Shown: positions 39,283 through 48,578, counted from the stretch's first letter. The stretch: DNA of 64,000 nt from Betaproteobacteria bacterium (GCA_025363435.1 JANYDY010000016.1:1-64000); one strand, 5' to 3'. Made by a program: numbers and translations. The notes: a model not told the origin generated them from the sequence alone.

Positions 39283-40242
39283 ATGGTCAGCAGTCAATAC
39301 TACATTCTCGACCGGGTAGCCGTTCAAGGCTATCATAACGATCCGCGTTTTCCACGGCCTTCCCGTTTGAAAAAAATCGACGAACTGCTGAATATCAGCG
39401 CCCCGCTGGCATGGCAATTCGCACAACAGCTCTGTCGCAGGGATACGGCGACGGAGTCCGGCTGCGCGTGGACCCATGGCATCTGGCAGTACCTGAGATT
39501 GATGGGATTGGTCGGTTCAATTGAATATCGCGCCGATTTTTACCGGCAGGCCCTGACGGCAGTCTCGGGCTCCGGCGGCACGCCGCGGATACTGGTTTCC
39601 GGAACAGCCGATTGCGCCATGCTTGCCCACGTGCTCGCGGCATTCCGCGAACGCGGGATTGAACCGGACATCACCGTGGTCGATTTGTGTGGCACGCCGC
39701 TGGCGATGAATCACTGGTACGCGGGGCACGCCGGTTGCAAAATCGAGACAATACGCTGCGACATACTTGCCTATTCGACCGACACAGCCTTTGATGCCAT
39801 CTGCACCGATGCATTTATCGGCAGGTTCGCACCACCCAGCCGCCCCGCATTGATTGCAAAGTGGCACGAACTTCTGCGCCCCGGCGGCTTGTTAATTACC
39901 TACAACCGGCTGCGACCGCCAAGCGCGGGGGAGCGCGTCGGTTTTACGCCCGCGCAAGCACGGGTATTTCGCGAAACGGTGTTGAGCGCTGCACTGACTA
40001 TGCGTGAGGTGATCGATATTGATCCGCAACAACTGGCGGAATGCGCTGAAATCTATGCACGCCGGCACGTGACCTATTCAGTGCACTCGGCGCAGGAAAT
40101 TCAAACACTGTGTGAAAACGCGGGTTTCAAGACGGAACAACTCGCGACAATAACTGCGAGCGCAACTGATGGACGCGGCGTCAGCGGACCATCGATGCAC
40201 GAAGGCGCTGATTATTTGAGTATCGTCGCCAGGCGCACTTGA
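39283..40242 (+). CDS. Putative SAM-dependent methyltransferase between PaaK-like genes
   Basis: Protein of 319 residues resembling class I methyltransferases. A Rossmann-like start (RILVSGTADCAMLAHVLAAF) is followed by the acidic strand ITVVDLCGTPLAMN, FDAICTDAFIGRF and LLRPGGLLITYNRLRP, in the expected order. The first glycine motif is weak (SGTADC rather than GxGxG). The N-terminal 90 residues are helical and could recognise the substrate. It is divergent from ligase copy 1 (48 bases apart) and convergent with copy 2 (6 bases apart), suggesting a shared pathway. Identity of the methyl acceptor is unknown. Confidence 0.72.
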   Translation: MVSSQYYILDRVAVQGYHNDPRFPRPSRLKKIDELLNISAPLAWQFAQQLCRRDTATESGCAWTHGIWQYLRLMGLVGSIEYRADFYRQALTAVSGSGGTPRILVSGTADCAMLAHVLAAFRERGIEPDITVVDLCGTPLAMNHWYAGHAGCKIETIRCDILAYSTDTAFDAICTDAFIGRFAPPSRPALIAKWHELLRPGGLLITYNRLRPPSAGERVGFTPAQARVFRETVLSAALTMREVIDIDPQQLAECAEIYARRHVTYSVHSAQEIQTLCENAGFKTEQLATITASATDGRGVSGPSMHEGADYLSIVARRT

Positions 40243-40248
40243 CCGGTA

Positions 40249-41643
40249 TCACAAACGGGAATTCGCCACTTCGGATATAAAATCCTCGAATTTTCCGCCG
40301 GCACTGCGGTCAATGCGTTCGCAGTACACCAGATTCAACTTTAGCGGCACCGGCAATCTCGACAGTATCAGCTTGCGCACGCGATCTTCCTGCTCAAGCG
40401 TAAGCGGTGCCGCAACAACGAGCCGCACCTCGACCAGATCGAAGGTTTTTTGTACCACTTGATATTGCCGGACCGGCGCCGCTTCGGCGATTGCACGCGA
40501 ACCTAGCGCCGGCCAGAAGCGCCGGCCGTCGGCGGTAACCAGCATATTGCGCACGCGGCCGATGATCCGCTGCAAGACCGGCAAGCCGCGACCGCAGGCG
40601 CAGGGTTGGCCGACCTCCGCATAGTCGCCAACGTCGTAACGAATCAGCGGCATGGCAAAGTTGTGCAGATCAGTGACGACCACACGACCGGTTTCGCCCG
40701 GCGTGCAGAGGCGACCTGCATCGTCGAGAATTTCAACCACAACGCCTTCGGCCTGCACGTGATAGTGCGACTGCCCCGGACATTGCAGCGCGATATAGCC
40801 GACCTCGGTACTCGAATAAGCGTCGGTCACGCGCACATTCCAGGCCTGCCGGCACAGTTCACGCGTTTCGGCGTCGAGCAATTCGCCGTAGGTGCGCACC
40901 TCCTGCAGCCGCGGCATTCGTATACCGCGCGCGATTGTCAGCCGCGCCAGTTCCGCCGCCATCGACGGGTGCGTAATCAGATAATCAGGTTCTTCCTTCA
41001 GCAGCCAGTCGATCTGGCTTGCCGCATCCTCTTCAATGCCGCGCACTGCAGAAGGACCGGTAGCGACGATATCGTCCGTTGCACTGCCCCAGCCGTCGAA
41101 ATTACCCGGCGTGACGCCCTGCCGTATGCCGGCCAGTTTGCCGGCGAGATTGCGTTTGTTCCAAACGTGATCACGCAAGGCAAACGCGTTCCACATCACG
41201 CCGCAGACCTGCGTTTTCAAAATAGTCACCGGCGAGCCGGTCGAACCCGAGGTGCGCGACGCCTGCGGTACCCCGTGCGACGGCGGCGGCGCCGCGCTCT
41301 TTAAAGCTTCAAATTGATCCTGCAGATCGCGGCGCGTCAGCAAGGGCAAGGCGGCAAACTGTGCGGCGCCCAGCTTCGCTGCCGGGTCATATACATCCTG
41401 CCAGCGTTGCCGGTAAAACGGCACCGCGGCAAAAGCATGTGCGGTTAGAAGGCTGAGTTGAGTGAACTGCAGCTCACGCAAACGTTCGGCGGAAAGCCGT
41501 TCGCTCTGCAAAAACTGGAACTGCATCGCCAGCGCAAGATTGGCAGCGGGGCTGCCGATCGCCGGCCAGTCGGCGCCGCGCAGCGCGCTCAGGTACTGCC
41601 AGGCCGGCGCCGGCCCTGAACTAGCCGCGACTGTCGCGTTCAT
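40249..41643 (-). CDS. PaaK-like adenylate-forming ligase (copy 2)
   Basis: Paralogue of the 37891 ligase, 464 residues. Matching landmarks are TSGSTGSPVTIL, YSSTEVGYIALQCP, IRYDVGDYAEVG with CACGRGLP, and a terminal GGKFEDFISEV. The two copies agree closely through the central and C-terminal parts but differ in the first 70 residues and in the loop after the ATP motif, so they probably activate different acids or act in sequence. Its stop is six bases from the convergent methyltransferase stop. The function is unknown beyond carboxylate activation. Confidence 0.85.
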   Translation of the reverse strand: MNATVAASSGPAPAWQYLSALRGADWPAIGSPAANLALAMQFQFLQSERLSAERLRELQFTQLSLLTAHAFAAVPFYRQRWQDVYDPAAKLGAAQFAALPLLTRRDLQDQFEALKSAAPPPSHGVPQASRTSGSTGSPVTILKTQVCGVMWNAFALRDHVWNKRNLAGKLAGIRQGVTPGNFDGWGSATDDIVATGPSAVRGIEEDAASQIDWLLKEEPDYLITHPSMAAELARLTIARGIRMPRLQEVRTYGELLDAETRELCRQAWNVRVTDAYSSTEVGYIALQCPGQSHYHVQAEGVVVEILDDAGRLCTPGETGRVVVTDLHNFAMPLIRYDVGDYAEVGQPCACGRGLPVLQRIIGRVRNMLVTADGRRFWPALGSRAIAEAAPVRQYQVVQKTFDLVEVRLVVAAPLTLEQEDRVRKLILSRLPVPLKLNLVYCERIDRSAGGKFEDFISEVANSRL

Positions 41644-41683
41644 GCGCCGGCAACCGCGTCAAAACAAATGCCGGCCGCCCCTG

Positions 41684-43927
41684 CTACGAGGCAACGCAGT
41701 CAACGTAGTAGCGCGAACGGCGGCTGGTTTCGTCGGAGACCAGGCCGTGGATGTCGGTGTCGAAACCGGGGAATTTCTGGTTGAACGACTTCGCGAACTT
41801 CAGGTAACGCACGATGATCGCGTTGAAACGCTCGCCCGGGATCAGGAGCGGAATGCCCGGCGGGTAGGGTGTGAGCAGCACGCTGGTAATGCGGCCTTCA
41901 AGCTGGTCGATTTCGACGCGTTCGATCTCGCGGTGCGCGAGCTTCGCCCAGGCATCGGCCGGACGCATCGCCGGCTCCATGTTCGACAAATACATTTCGG
42001 TGGTCAGCCGCGCGATGTCGTTGGCTTTGTAAACACCGTGGATCTGCGTACAAAGATCGCGCAAGCCCACTTTTTCGTACTGCGGATATTTGCCAACGAA
42101 CTCGGGCAGGATGCGCCATAGCGGCCGGTTGTTGTCGTAGTCGTCCTTGAACTGCTGCAGTTCGGTGACCAGAGAATTCCAGCGGCCCTTGGTGATGCCG
42201 ATGGTGAACATGATGAAAAACGAATAAAGGCCGGTTTTCTCGACAATGATGCCGTGCTCTGCGAGGTATTTGGTCACCACCGCTGCGGGCATGCCCGGAT
42301 TGGAAAACGCGCCCGAGACATCGAGACCCGGCGTAATCACGGTGGCCTTGATCGGATCGAGCATGTTGAAACCCGTCGCCAAATCGCCGAAACCGTGCCA
42401 GCGGTCGTTGGATTTCAAAACCCAGTCTTCGCGATCACCGATGCCTTCTTCCGCCAGGTGCTCCGGGCCCCATACCTTGAACCACCACGATTTACCGAAC
42501 TCGTCGTCGATTTTGCGCATGGCGCGTCGAAAATCCAGTGCCTCTAGTATCGATTCCTCTACCAGTGCGTTGCCGCCGGGCGGCTCCATCATCGCTGCGG
42601 CGACGTCGCACGAGGCGATGATCGAGTACTGTGGCGAAGTCGAGGTGTGCATCAGATAAGCCTCGTTGAAGCTGTGGCGGTCGAGTTTGCGCGTTTCGCT
42701 GTCCTGCACCAGAATCTGCGAAGCCTGCGAGAGGCCGGCCAGCATCTTGTGCGTCGACTGCGTAGCAAAAATCATCGACTCCTTGCAGCGCGCGCGATCG
42801 GTGCCGATGGCATGCATGCCGCGATAGAAATCGTGGAAAGTGGCATGCGGCAACCACGCCTCGTCGAAATGCAGGGTGTCGACCTTGCCGTCGAGCATCT
42901 CTTTGATGGTATCGACGTTATAGACCACGCCGTCGTAGGTGCTTTGCGTCACCGTCAGCACGCGCGGCTTCGATTTGGATTCGCGCGCGAACGGATTGGC
43001 AGCGATTTTCTTCTGGATGTTCTCCCATTTGAATTCCTCGAGCGGAATCGGCCCGATGATGCCGAAGTGATTGCGCGTCGGCATCAGAAACACCGGCACC
43101 GCGCCCGTCATGGTGATCGCGTGCAAAATCGATTTATGGCAATTGCGGTCGACCAGCACGATATCGCCCGGCGCCACCGTCGAATTCCACACCATCTTGT
43201 TCGAGGTCGAGGTGCCGTTGGTAACAAAGAACAGGTGGTCGCAATTGAAAATGCGCGCGGCGTTGCGCTCGGACGCCGCCACCGGCCCCGAGTGATCGAG
43301 CAACTGGCCGAGTTCATCGACCGCATTGCAAACGTCGGCGCGCAGCATGTTCTCGCCGAAAAACTGGTGGAACATCTGGCCGACCGGGCTCTTCAGAAAG
43401 GCCACGCCGCCCGAGTGCCCCGGGCAATGCCACGAGTAGGAGCCGTCCTGCGCGTAGTTGGTCAAGGCGCGGAAAAACGGTGGCGCCAGACCATCGAGAT
43501 ACGAGCGCGTTTCACGGATGATATGGCGCGCCACGAATTCCGGCGTGTCCTCGAACATGTGAATGAAACCGTGCAGCTCGCGCAGGATGTCGTTCGGCAT
43601 GTGGCGCGACGTCTTCGTCTCGCCGTAGAGATAAATCGGAATGTCGGTATTGCGAAAACGGATTTCCTCGATGAATTTGCGCAGGTTCAACACCGCCGGA
43701 TCGAGTTCCGGGCCCGGCGTGAATTCTTCGTCGTCGATCGACAGAATGAAGGCCGAGGCGCGCGACTGCTGCTGCGCGAACTGCGAGAGATCACCGTAGC
43801 TGGTGACGCCGATGACCTCGACGCCCTCATCTTCGATCGCCTTCGCCAGCGCGCGTATGCCAAGGCCGCTGGCATTGTCCGAGCGGTAGTCTTCATCGAT
43901 GATGATGACTGGAAACTTGAGTTTCAT
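41684..43927 (-). CDS. Orn/Lys/Arg decarboxylase (arginine-decarboxylase-like)
   Basis: Fold-type I PLP decarboxylase of 747 residues with the family's full domain set: an N-terminal flavodoxin-like wing domain (about residues 1-130), the PLP core with Schiff-base lysine in STHKMLAGLSQ, HFDEAWLPHATF and NGTSTSNKMV, and the C-terminal domain. Length and PGHSGGVAFLKSP resemble biodegradative arginine/lysine decarboxylases. In betaproteobacteria such enzymes supply polyamine precursors or acid resistance. Arginine is favoured as the substrate but not proven. No antiporter gene is adjacent. Confidence 0.9.
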   Translation of the reverse strand: MKLKFPVIIIDEDYRSDNASGLGIRALAKAIEDEGVEVIGVTSYGDLSQFAQQQSRASAFILSIDDEEFTPGPELDPAVLNLRKFIEEIRFRNTDIPIYLYGETKTSRHMPNDILRELHGFIHMFEDTPEFVARHIIRETRSYLDGLAPPFFRALTNYAQDGSYSWHCPGHSGGVAFLKSPVGQMFHQFFGENMLRADVCNAVDELGQLLDHSGPVAASERNAARIFNCDHLFFVTNGTSTSNKMVWNSTVAPGDIVLVDRNCHKSILHAITMTGAVPVFLMPTRNHFGIIGPIPLEEFKWENIQKKIAANPFARESKSKPRVLTVTQSTYDGVVYNVDTIKEMLDGKVDTLHFDEAWLPHATFHDFYRGMHAIGTDRARCKESMIFATQSTHKMLAGLSQASQILVQDSETRKLDRHSFNEAYLMHTSTSPQYSIIASCDVAAAMMEPPGGNALVEESILEALDFRRAMRKIDDEFGKSWWFKVWGPEHLAEEGIGDREDWVLKSNDRWHGFGDLATGFNMLDPIKATVITPGLDVSGAFSNPGMPAAVVTKYLAEHGIIVEKTGLYSFFIMFTIGITKGRWNSLVTELQQFKDDYDNNRPLWRILPEFVGKYPQYEKVGLRDLCTQIHGVYKANDIARLTTEMYLSNMEPAMRPADAWAKLAHREIERVEIDQLEGRITSVLLTPYPPGIPLLIPGERFNAIIVRYLKFAKSFNQKFPGFDTDIHGLVSDETSRRSRYYVDCVAS

Positions 43928-43963
43928 TGTCCGTCCCTTGTTTGCCCAGACCCGCCGGTCGCT

Positions 43964-45052
43964 TTATGTATTTTGCACCACGATCTTCGGAAACGCCGCC
44001 GAGTGATCCTTCTGCTGCTCGGCAATTTTGACCGCGACGCGGCGCGCGATCTGGCGGTAAATTTCCGCTGAGCGCCCGTTAGGGTCGGCCACCACCGTCG
44101 GTTGACCGGAGTCAGCCTGCTCGCGGATTTTGATATCGAGCGGCAGCGAACCGAGCAGATCGATGCCGTAATCCTTCGCCATGCGGTCGCCGCCGCCGGA
44201 ACCGAAAATGTCTTCTTCATGACCGCACTTCGAGCAGATGTGCAGGCTCATGTTCTCGACCACGCCGAGAATCGGAATATTCACCTTCTCGAACATCTTG
44301 AGGCCCTTGCGCGCGTCCATCAGCGCGATGTCCTGCGGCGTGGTGACGATCACCGCCCCCGTCACCGGCACGCGCTGCGCCAGCGTCAGTTGAATATCGC
44401 CGGTGCCCGGCGGAAGATCGACGACGAGGTAATCGACGTCGCGCCAGTTGGTTTCGTTGAGCAGTTGCTCGAGCGCCTGCGTCACCATCGGGCCGCGCCA
44501 CACCATCGGCGTTTCGACGTCGATCATGAAGCCGATCGACATTGCCTGTATGCCATGGCCTTCCATCGGCTCGATGCGCTTGCCGTCCTTCGATTCCGGT
44601 TTACCGACGATGCCAAGCATGGTCGGCTGCGACGGGCCGTAGATGTCGGCATCGAGCACGCCGACCGTGGCGCCCTCGGCGGCCAGCGCCAGCGCGAGAT
44701 TGACCGCAGTGGTTGATTTGCCCACACCACCCTTGCCGGAAGCGACGGCAATGATGTTCTTGACGCCGGGCACCAGCTTGACGCCGCGCTGCACCGCGTG
44801 CGAGACGATTTTCATCGTCACATTGGCCGTAACCTTGCCGATGCCGGGTATGGTTTTGAGTTTCGCTTCGACCGCCGCGCGCACCGGTTCGATTTGCGTT
44901 TTCGCCGGATAACCGAGCAGCACGTCGAGCGTGACGTTGTCGCCGTCGATCTTGATGTTGCGCGCTTCCTTGCCGGTGATGTAATCCTTGCCGGTGTTCG
45001 GATCGATCAATTCGCTGAGTGCTTCCTTGATCTGCTGCTCGGAGATTGCCAT
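43964..45052 (-). CDS. apbC: Iron-sulfur cluster carrier ATPase (ApbC/Mrp)
   Basis: P-loop protein of 362 residues that carries and transfers Fe-S clusters. An N-terminal MIP18-like domain (about residues 1-85) is followed by a deviant Walker A ASGKGGVGKSTTAVN and by DADIYGPSQP. The Cys pair CSKCG that holds the bridging cluster is present. It is divergent from metG with about 127 bases between, an arrangement seen in many proteobacteria. Confidence 0.95.
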   Translation of the reverse strand: MAISEQQIKEALSELIDPNTGKDYITGKEARNIKIDGDNVTLDVLLGYPAKTQIEPVRAAVEAKLKTIPGIGKVTANVTMKIVSHAVQRGVKLVPGVKNIIAVASGKGGVGKSTTAVNLALALAAEGATVGVLDADIYGPSQPTMLGIVGKPESKDGKRIEPMEGHGIQAMSIGFMIDVETPMVWRGPMVTQALEQLLNETNWRDVDYLVVDLPPGTGDIQLTLAQRVPVTGAVIVTTPQDIALMDARKGLKMFEKVNIPILGVVENMSLHICSKCGHEEDIFGSGGGDRMAKDYGIDLLGSLPLDIKIREQADSGQPTVVADPNGRSAEIYRQIARRVAVKIAEQQKDHSAAFPKIVVQNT

Positions 45053-45143
45053 TAGGGGTATCCCGGTTCATGTGTGATGAGGGCGCAATTCTAAACAATT
45101 CAGGGGACAACGCCTACAGGAAAGGGGGCAAATTCGAGTGGTT

Positions 45144-45152
45144 TGTTACAAT
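45144..45152 (+). promoter_or_regulatory. metG: Candidate extended -10 promoter for metG
   Basis: TGTTACAAT matches the extended -10 form TGnTATAAT with one mismatch, 27 bases before the metG ATG. No convincing -35 element is present. Alternatively the true promoter lies further upstream. Confidence 0.4.
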
Positions 45153-45179
45153 TCGCTGCTTGATCGGAATGCCCGCCAA

Positions 45180-47672
45180 ATGACTCGCAGAATCTTCGTC
45201 ACCACCGCCCTGCCCTACGCCAACGGCTCGTTCCACATCGGCCACATCATGGAGTACATCCAGGCCGATATCTGGGTGCGTTTCCAGCGCATGCAAGGGC
45301 ATGAAGTCCATTTTGTCTGCGCCGACGACGCCCACGGCGCGCCCATCATGCTCAAAGCCGAATCCGAGGGCATTACACCTGAACAACTGGTCGGCCGCAT
45401 CGCCGCCGAGCGCCCGAAATACCTCGAGGGCTTCCACATTGCCTTCGATAACTGGCATTCGACCCACTCGCCGGAGAACACCGAACTCTCGCAGGATATC
45501 TACCGCAAGCTGAAGGCGGCAGGGCTGATTTACACCAAGTCGATCGAGCAGTTCTACGACCCGGTCAAACAGATGTTCCTCGCCGACCGCTACATCAAGG
45601 GCGAATGCCCGAAATGCTCTGCCCGCGACCAGTACGGCGACGCCTGCGAAGTCTGCGGCGCCGTCTACGCGCCGACCGATCTGAAGAACCCGTACTCGAC
45701 CCTGTCGGGCGCCAAACCGGTAATGAAATCGTCGGAGCATTACTTCTTCAAGCTCTCCGACCCGAAGTGCAAGGAATTCCTGCAGAACTGGCTCGACCAG
45801 AGCGGCCATCTGCAGCCGCAAGTCGCCAACAAGGCGCGCGAATGGCTGACCGGCGACGGCGACAAAGCGCTCGGCGACTGGGACATTTCGCGCGACGCGC
45901 CCTACTTCGGCATCCCGATTCCCGACGCGCAGGGCAAGTATTTCTACGTCTGGCTCGACGCACCGGTTGGTTACCTGGCGAGCTTCAAGAACTACTGCGC
46001 GAAGAAGGGTATCGACTTCGACAAATTTCTCGCCGACCCGGCGACCGAGCAGATCCACTTCATCGGCAAGGACATCATTTACTTCCACACGCTGTTCTGG
46101 CCGGCCATGCTGCACTTTGCGCAGAAGAAAACGCCAAACCAGATCAACGTGCACGGTTTCATCACCGTCTCCGGCGAGAAAATGTCGAAGTCGCGCGGCA
46201 CCGGCATCAGCCCGCTGCGCTACCTCGACGTCGGCATGAATCCGGAATGGCTGCGCTATTACATCGCCGCGAAGTTGAATGCGAGCGTTGAAGACATTGA
46301 CTTCAATCCGGATGACTTCATGGCGCGGGTGAATAGCGATTTGATTGGGAAGTACGTGAATATTGCAAGCCGCTGCGCGGGCTTTATCAATAAGCGATTT
46401 AATGGCCAACTCGTAGCAGTTGAACCAACCAACGAGCTCATTCAACAGATTCAAGCATCCGCTAAAAAAATCAGTGATTATTTTGATAATCGAGAATATG
46501 GGAGAGCAATTCGCGAAATTATGTTCGATATTGATAACGCGAATGCATTTGTAGATCAGGTAAAACCCTGGGAACTCGCAAAACAAGCAGGTGCCGAAAC
46601 GCAACTCCAGCAAGCGTGTTCTGATGCCCTAAATATGTTTCGCCTATTCACCATTTATTTGAAACCTATATTGCCAAGATTGGCTCATCAGGTCGAAGAA
46701 TTCTTTGGTATCGATTCACTAACTTGGTCTGATGCTAAAACCCTTCTACCTGCTAGACACCGAATCAATAATTACAGTCATCTCATGTCCCGCGTCGAAG
46801 AAAAACAACTCGACGCCCTGCTCGAACTCGACGCGCCGCCCCCCTCTCCCTCCGGGAGAGGGGCTGGGGGTGAGGGAAAAAAGCACAAACGTCCACTCCC
46901 GGAAAATCTCCTCGGCTTCGCCAGAAAACTCCGCAGCGAGCAAACCGATGCTGAGCAACTCATCTGGGGCCTGCTGCGCGATCGCCGACTCGCCAACGCC
47001 AAATTCCGTCGCCAGCACCCGATCGAAGCCAGCGGAAAAAACTACGTCCTCGATTTCTACTGCGACGAGCTGAAACTCGCCATCGAACTCGACGGCGGCC
47101 AACATCAAACTGCGGCGACGGTCGATGCCGCGCGCACGGCTGCGCTGAAAAAGGCCGGAATTACCGTCGTTCGCTATTGGAACAACGACGTTCTGCAGCA
47201 AACCGAAGTCGTCCTCGAGTCAATCTGGAATGCGATCATGGAAAAGTCTCCGCAAGATAAAAATCTTCCCTCACCCCCCGCCCCTCTCCCGGCGGGAGAG
47301 GGGGGCAAACCCGACGCCAGAGCAACTGCGGCGGCAGCAAGCAATACCATCTCGATCGACGATTTTTCGAAAATCGATCTGCGCATTGCCAAGATCGTCA
47401 ATGCAGAAACGGTGGAAGGCGCCGACAAGCTCTTGAAGCTCACGCTCGACGTCGGCGCGCTCGGCACCAAGCAGGTTTTCGCCGGCATCAAATCCGCCTA
47501 CGATCCGGCGACGCTGGTCGGCAGGCATACAGTGATGGTGGCCAACCTGGCGCCGCGCAAGATGAAGTTCGGCATGTCCGAAGGCATGGTGCTCGCCGCT
47601 TCCGGCGACACACCCGGACTTTTCATACTCTCGCCGGACAGCGGTGCGCAGCCCGGAATGAAAGTGAAATAG
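45180..47672 (+). CDS. metG: Methionyl-tRNA synthetase with in-frame DUF559 nuclease insertion
   Basis: Class I synthetase that charges tRNA-Met, 830 residues against about 670-690 for relatives. It starts at ATG 45180 ([14 protein letters not shown] N-terminus) with HIGH (residues 19-22), a zinc-knuckle region with CPKC and CEVC, and KMSKS (334-338). The anticodon-binding helical domain follows (about 365-540). Residues 554-709 are foreign: a DUF559 endonuclease-like domain (about 567-693; D625, E636, D638 and Q641 visible) between translated inverted repeats. The dimerising OB-fold tRNA-binding domain resumes at about 722. The frame is open throughout, so a 93-kDa-class fusion is predicted. 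The anticodon-domain DNA is conspicuously AT-rich. Confidence 0.95.
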   Translation: MTRRIFVTTALPYANGSFHIGHIMEYIQADIWVRFQRMQGHEVHFVCADDAHGAPIMLKAESEGITPEQLVGRIAAERPKYLEGFHIAFDNWHSTHSPENTELSQDIYRKLKAAGLIYTKSIEQFYDPVKQMFLADRYIKGECPKCSARDQYGDACEVCGAVYAPTDLKNPYSTLSGAKPVMKSSEHYFFKLSDPKCKEFLQNWLDQSGHLQPQVANKAREWLTGDGDKALGDWDISRDAPYFGIPIPDAQGKYFYVWLDAPVGYLASFKNYCAKKGIDFDKFLADPATEQIHFIGKDIIYFHTLFWPAMLHFAQKKTPNQINVHGFITVSGEKMSKSRGTGISPLRYLDVGMNPEWLRYYIAAKLNASVEDIDFNPDDFMARVNSDLIGKYVNIASRCAGFINKRFNGQLVAVEPTNELIQQIQASAKKISDYFDNREYGRAIREIMFDIDNANAFVDQVKPWELAKQAGAETQLQQACSDALNMFRLFTIYLKPILPRLAHQVEEFFGIDSLTWSDAKTLLPARHRINNYSHLMSRVEEKQLDALLELDAPPPSPSGRGAGGEGKKHKRPLPENLLGFARKLRSEQTDAEQLIWGLLRDRRLANAKFRRQHPIEASGKNYVLDFYCDELKLAIELDGGQHQTAATVDAARTAALKKAGITVVRYWNNDVLQQTEVVLESIWNAIMEKSPQDKNLPSPPAPLPAGEGGKPDARATAAAASNTISIDDFSKIDLRIAKIVNAETVEGADKLLKLTLDVGALGTKQVFAGIKSAYDPATLVGRHTVMVANLAPRKMKFGMSEGMVLAASGDTPGLFILSPDSGAQPGMKVK
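46270..46790 (+). other. metG: AT-rich segment inside metG (possible recombinant patch)
   Basis: Base composition falls sharply inside metG. At 46441-46500 only 18 of 60 bases are G/C, while the flanking synthetase sequence is well above half. Codons shift to AT-ending forms (AAA, GAT, ATT, TTT). Protein similarity to MetG continues smoothly ([22 protein letters not shown]), so this is MetG coding sequence of different origin or drift, not an insertion. Edges are approximate. Confidence 0.75.
46839..46876 (+). repeat. Inverted repeat, left end of DUF559 cassette
   Basis: 38 bases, 36 of which match the reverse complement of 47268-47305. It contains its own palindrome (CCCCTCTCCC ... GGGAGAGGGG). 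It is translated as a Pro/Ser/Gly-rich linker (residues 554-566). Confidence 0.9.
47268..47305 (-). repeat. Inverted repeat, right end of DUF559 cassette
   Basis: Mirror copy of 46839-46876 with two mismatches. Translated as a [15 protein letters not shown] linker. This CTCTCCC/GGGAGAG repeat type is a familiar dispersed element in proteobacterial genomes; no further copies were noticed in the window. Confidence 0.9.
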
Positions 47673-47716
47673 CCGGCGTCTTCTTCTGCAGCAGCAGTAC
47701 GCGAGCGGAAATTATC

Positions 47717-47735
47717 GCCGCGAAATAATCGCGGC
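47717..47735. terminator. Hairpin between convergent metG and DsrE-like genes
   Basis: GCCGCGA (47717-47723), loop AATAA, TCGCGGC (47729-47735). A perfect 7-bp stem with no T run on either side, so any terminator function is weak or factor-dependent. Confidence 0.4.
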
Positions 47736-47746
47736 ACTAAGCGAAG

Positions 47747-48178
47747 TTACGGACGGATGTAAGCCCAGCCTTCGCTCTGCCGCAGCATCAGGGCGGTGAC
47801 GCCGGCTTTGACGAAACCGATATTCGGCAACAGATCGGCCTTGGTCGTCTTGGTGTTTCTCATGGTGTTTTCGCAGGCGAACACGCCGGCGCCGGCGCTC
47901 AGCGTCTCGGCGATGCGCGCGGCCACCACCGAATCGACCTTCAGCATATTGAGCCCGGGGCCGTAGGTGATGAGTTCGATGTCGACATTCTCGCGGCCGA
48001 GGTCCTGCTGAACGTTACGAATGTTGTTGAGCGCGAGGTTCCACTTGGCCGGATCGTTGTCGCTGACCTGGAACACCACTTTGTGGCGCGCGGCGGCCGT
48101 TTCCGCCGCCTGCACGGCCGGCGCAACTGCAGTCGCAAACGCAGCCAATACGGTAAGAATTTGCAGCAGCTTTTTCAT
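47747..48178 (-). CDS. Exported DsrE-family protein
   Basis: Protein of 143 residues with a cleavable signal peptide (ends near VQAAE, residue 25) and a DsrE/DsrF-like fold: VVFQVSDNDPAKWNLALNNIRNV, VDIELITYGPGLNML and a terminal GVTALMLRQSEGWAYIRP. One Cys (VFACENTM, about residue 101) sits where sulfur-relay homologues carry the reactive cysteine. Periplasmic members are often annotated as intracellular sulfur oxidation-like, but the role here is unproven. It is divergent from acyP and convergent with metG. Confidence 0.82.
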   Translation of the reverse strand: MKKLLQILTVLAAFATAVAPAVQAAETAAARHKVVFQVSDNDPAKWNLALNNIRNVQQDLGRENVDIELITYGPGLNMLKVDSVVAARIAETLSAGAGVFACENTMRNTKTTKADLLPNIGFVKAGVTALMLRQSEGWAYIRP

Positions 48179-48296
48179 GCTTCGCTCCGTTCATGACAGG
48201 CGCGGCGCGGTGCCGGCGCAGAGCGCGCATTGTAACAGCGCAGCGGCACGGCTGGCACGGCGGGACAATACGGTCGAACCGAACTATTATTTGCTT

Positions 48297-48575
48297 ATGC
48301 CGATTGCCAGACATCTCGTCATCAGCGGCCGTGTACAGGGCGTGGGTTTCCGCCAATTCATGAGCCACGCTGCGTTCGACCTGCATATCACCGGCTGGGT
48401 TCGCAACCGCCACGATGGCAGCGTCGAAGCCGTTATCAGCGGCACACCGGAAGCCGTCCACACCATGATCGAACGCGCGCGGCGCGGTCCGTTGCACGCC
48501 ATGGTCAATGAATGCTGCGTCAGCGACGCGCATGGCAGCGGGTTCACGCGCTTCGAGACGCTGCCATGCGCCTAG
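48297..48575 (+). CDS. acyP: Acylphosphatase
   Basis: Small enzyme of 92 residues that hydrolyses acyl phosphates. The substrate-binding loop and catalytic Arg are in ISGRVQGVGFRQF, and the catalytic Asn is in GWVRNRHDGSVEA. Start ATG 48297 gives the usual length; the long open frame upstream (from 48021) is antisense to the DsrE-like gene. It stops four bases before the dnaE stop on the other strand. Confidence 0.95.
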   Translation: MPIARHLVISGRVQGVGFRQFMSHAAFDLHITGWVRNRHDGSVEAVISGTPEAVHTMIERARRGPLHAMVNECCVSDAHGSGFTRFETLPCA

Positions 48576-48578
48576 CAA

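Larger units (their letters stand above)
46839..47305 (+). mobile_element. DUF559 nuclease cassette bounded by inverted repeats, inserted in metG
   Basis: A 467-base segment bounded by 38-bp inverted repeats (46839-46876 and 47268-47305) and encoding a DUF559 protein in the metG frame. The encoded core has the order seen in free-standing DUF559 proteins: [46 protein letters not shown] and [11 protein letters not shown]. The D...ExD..Q pattern (D625, E636, D638, Q641 of the fusion) is that of a Vsr-like PD-(D/E)XK fold. The core has GC content like the rest of the genome. An internal ATG at 47238 with upstream GGAA could start a separate tRNA-binding domain. Mobility is inferred from the repeats and the domain disruption. 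Confidence 0.75.

Noticed and set aside
42647..44071. 474-residue plus-strand frame opposite the decarboxylase
   Set aside because: Arg/His-rich antisense reading of a conserved PLP enzyme.
45114..46613. 499-residue minus-strand frame opposite metG
   Set aside because: Mirror frame of a GC-rich coding region, with no recognisable domain and no ribosome binding site.
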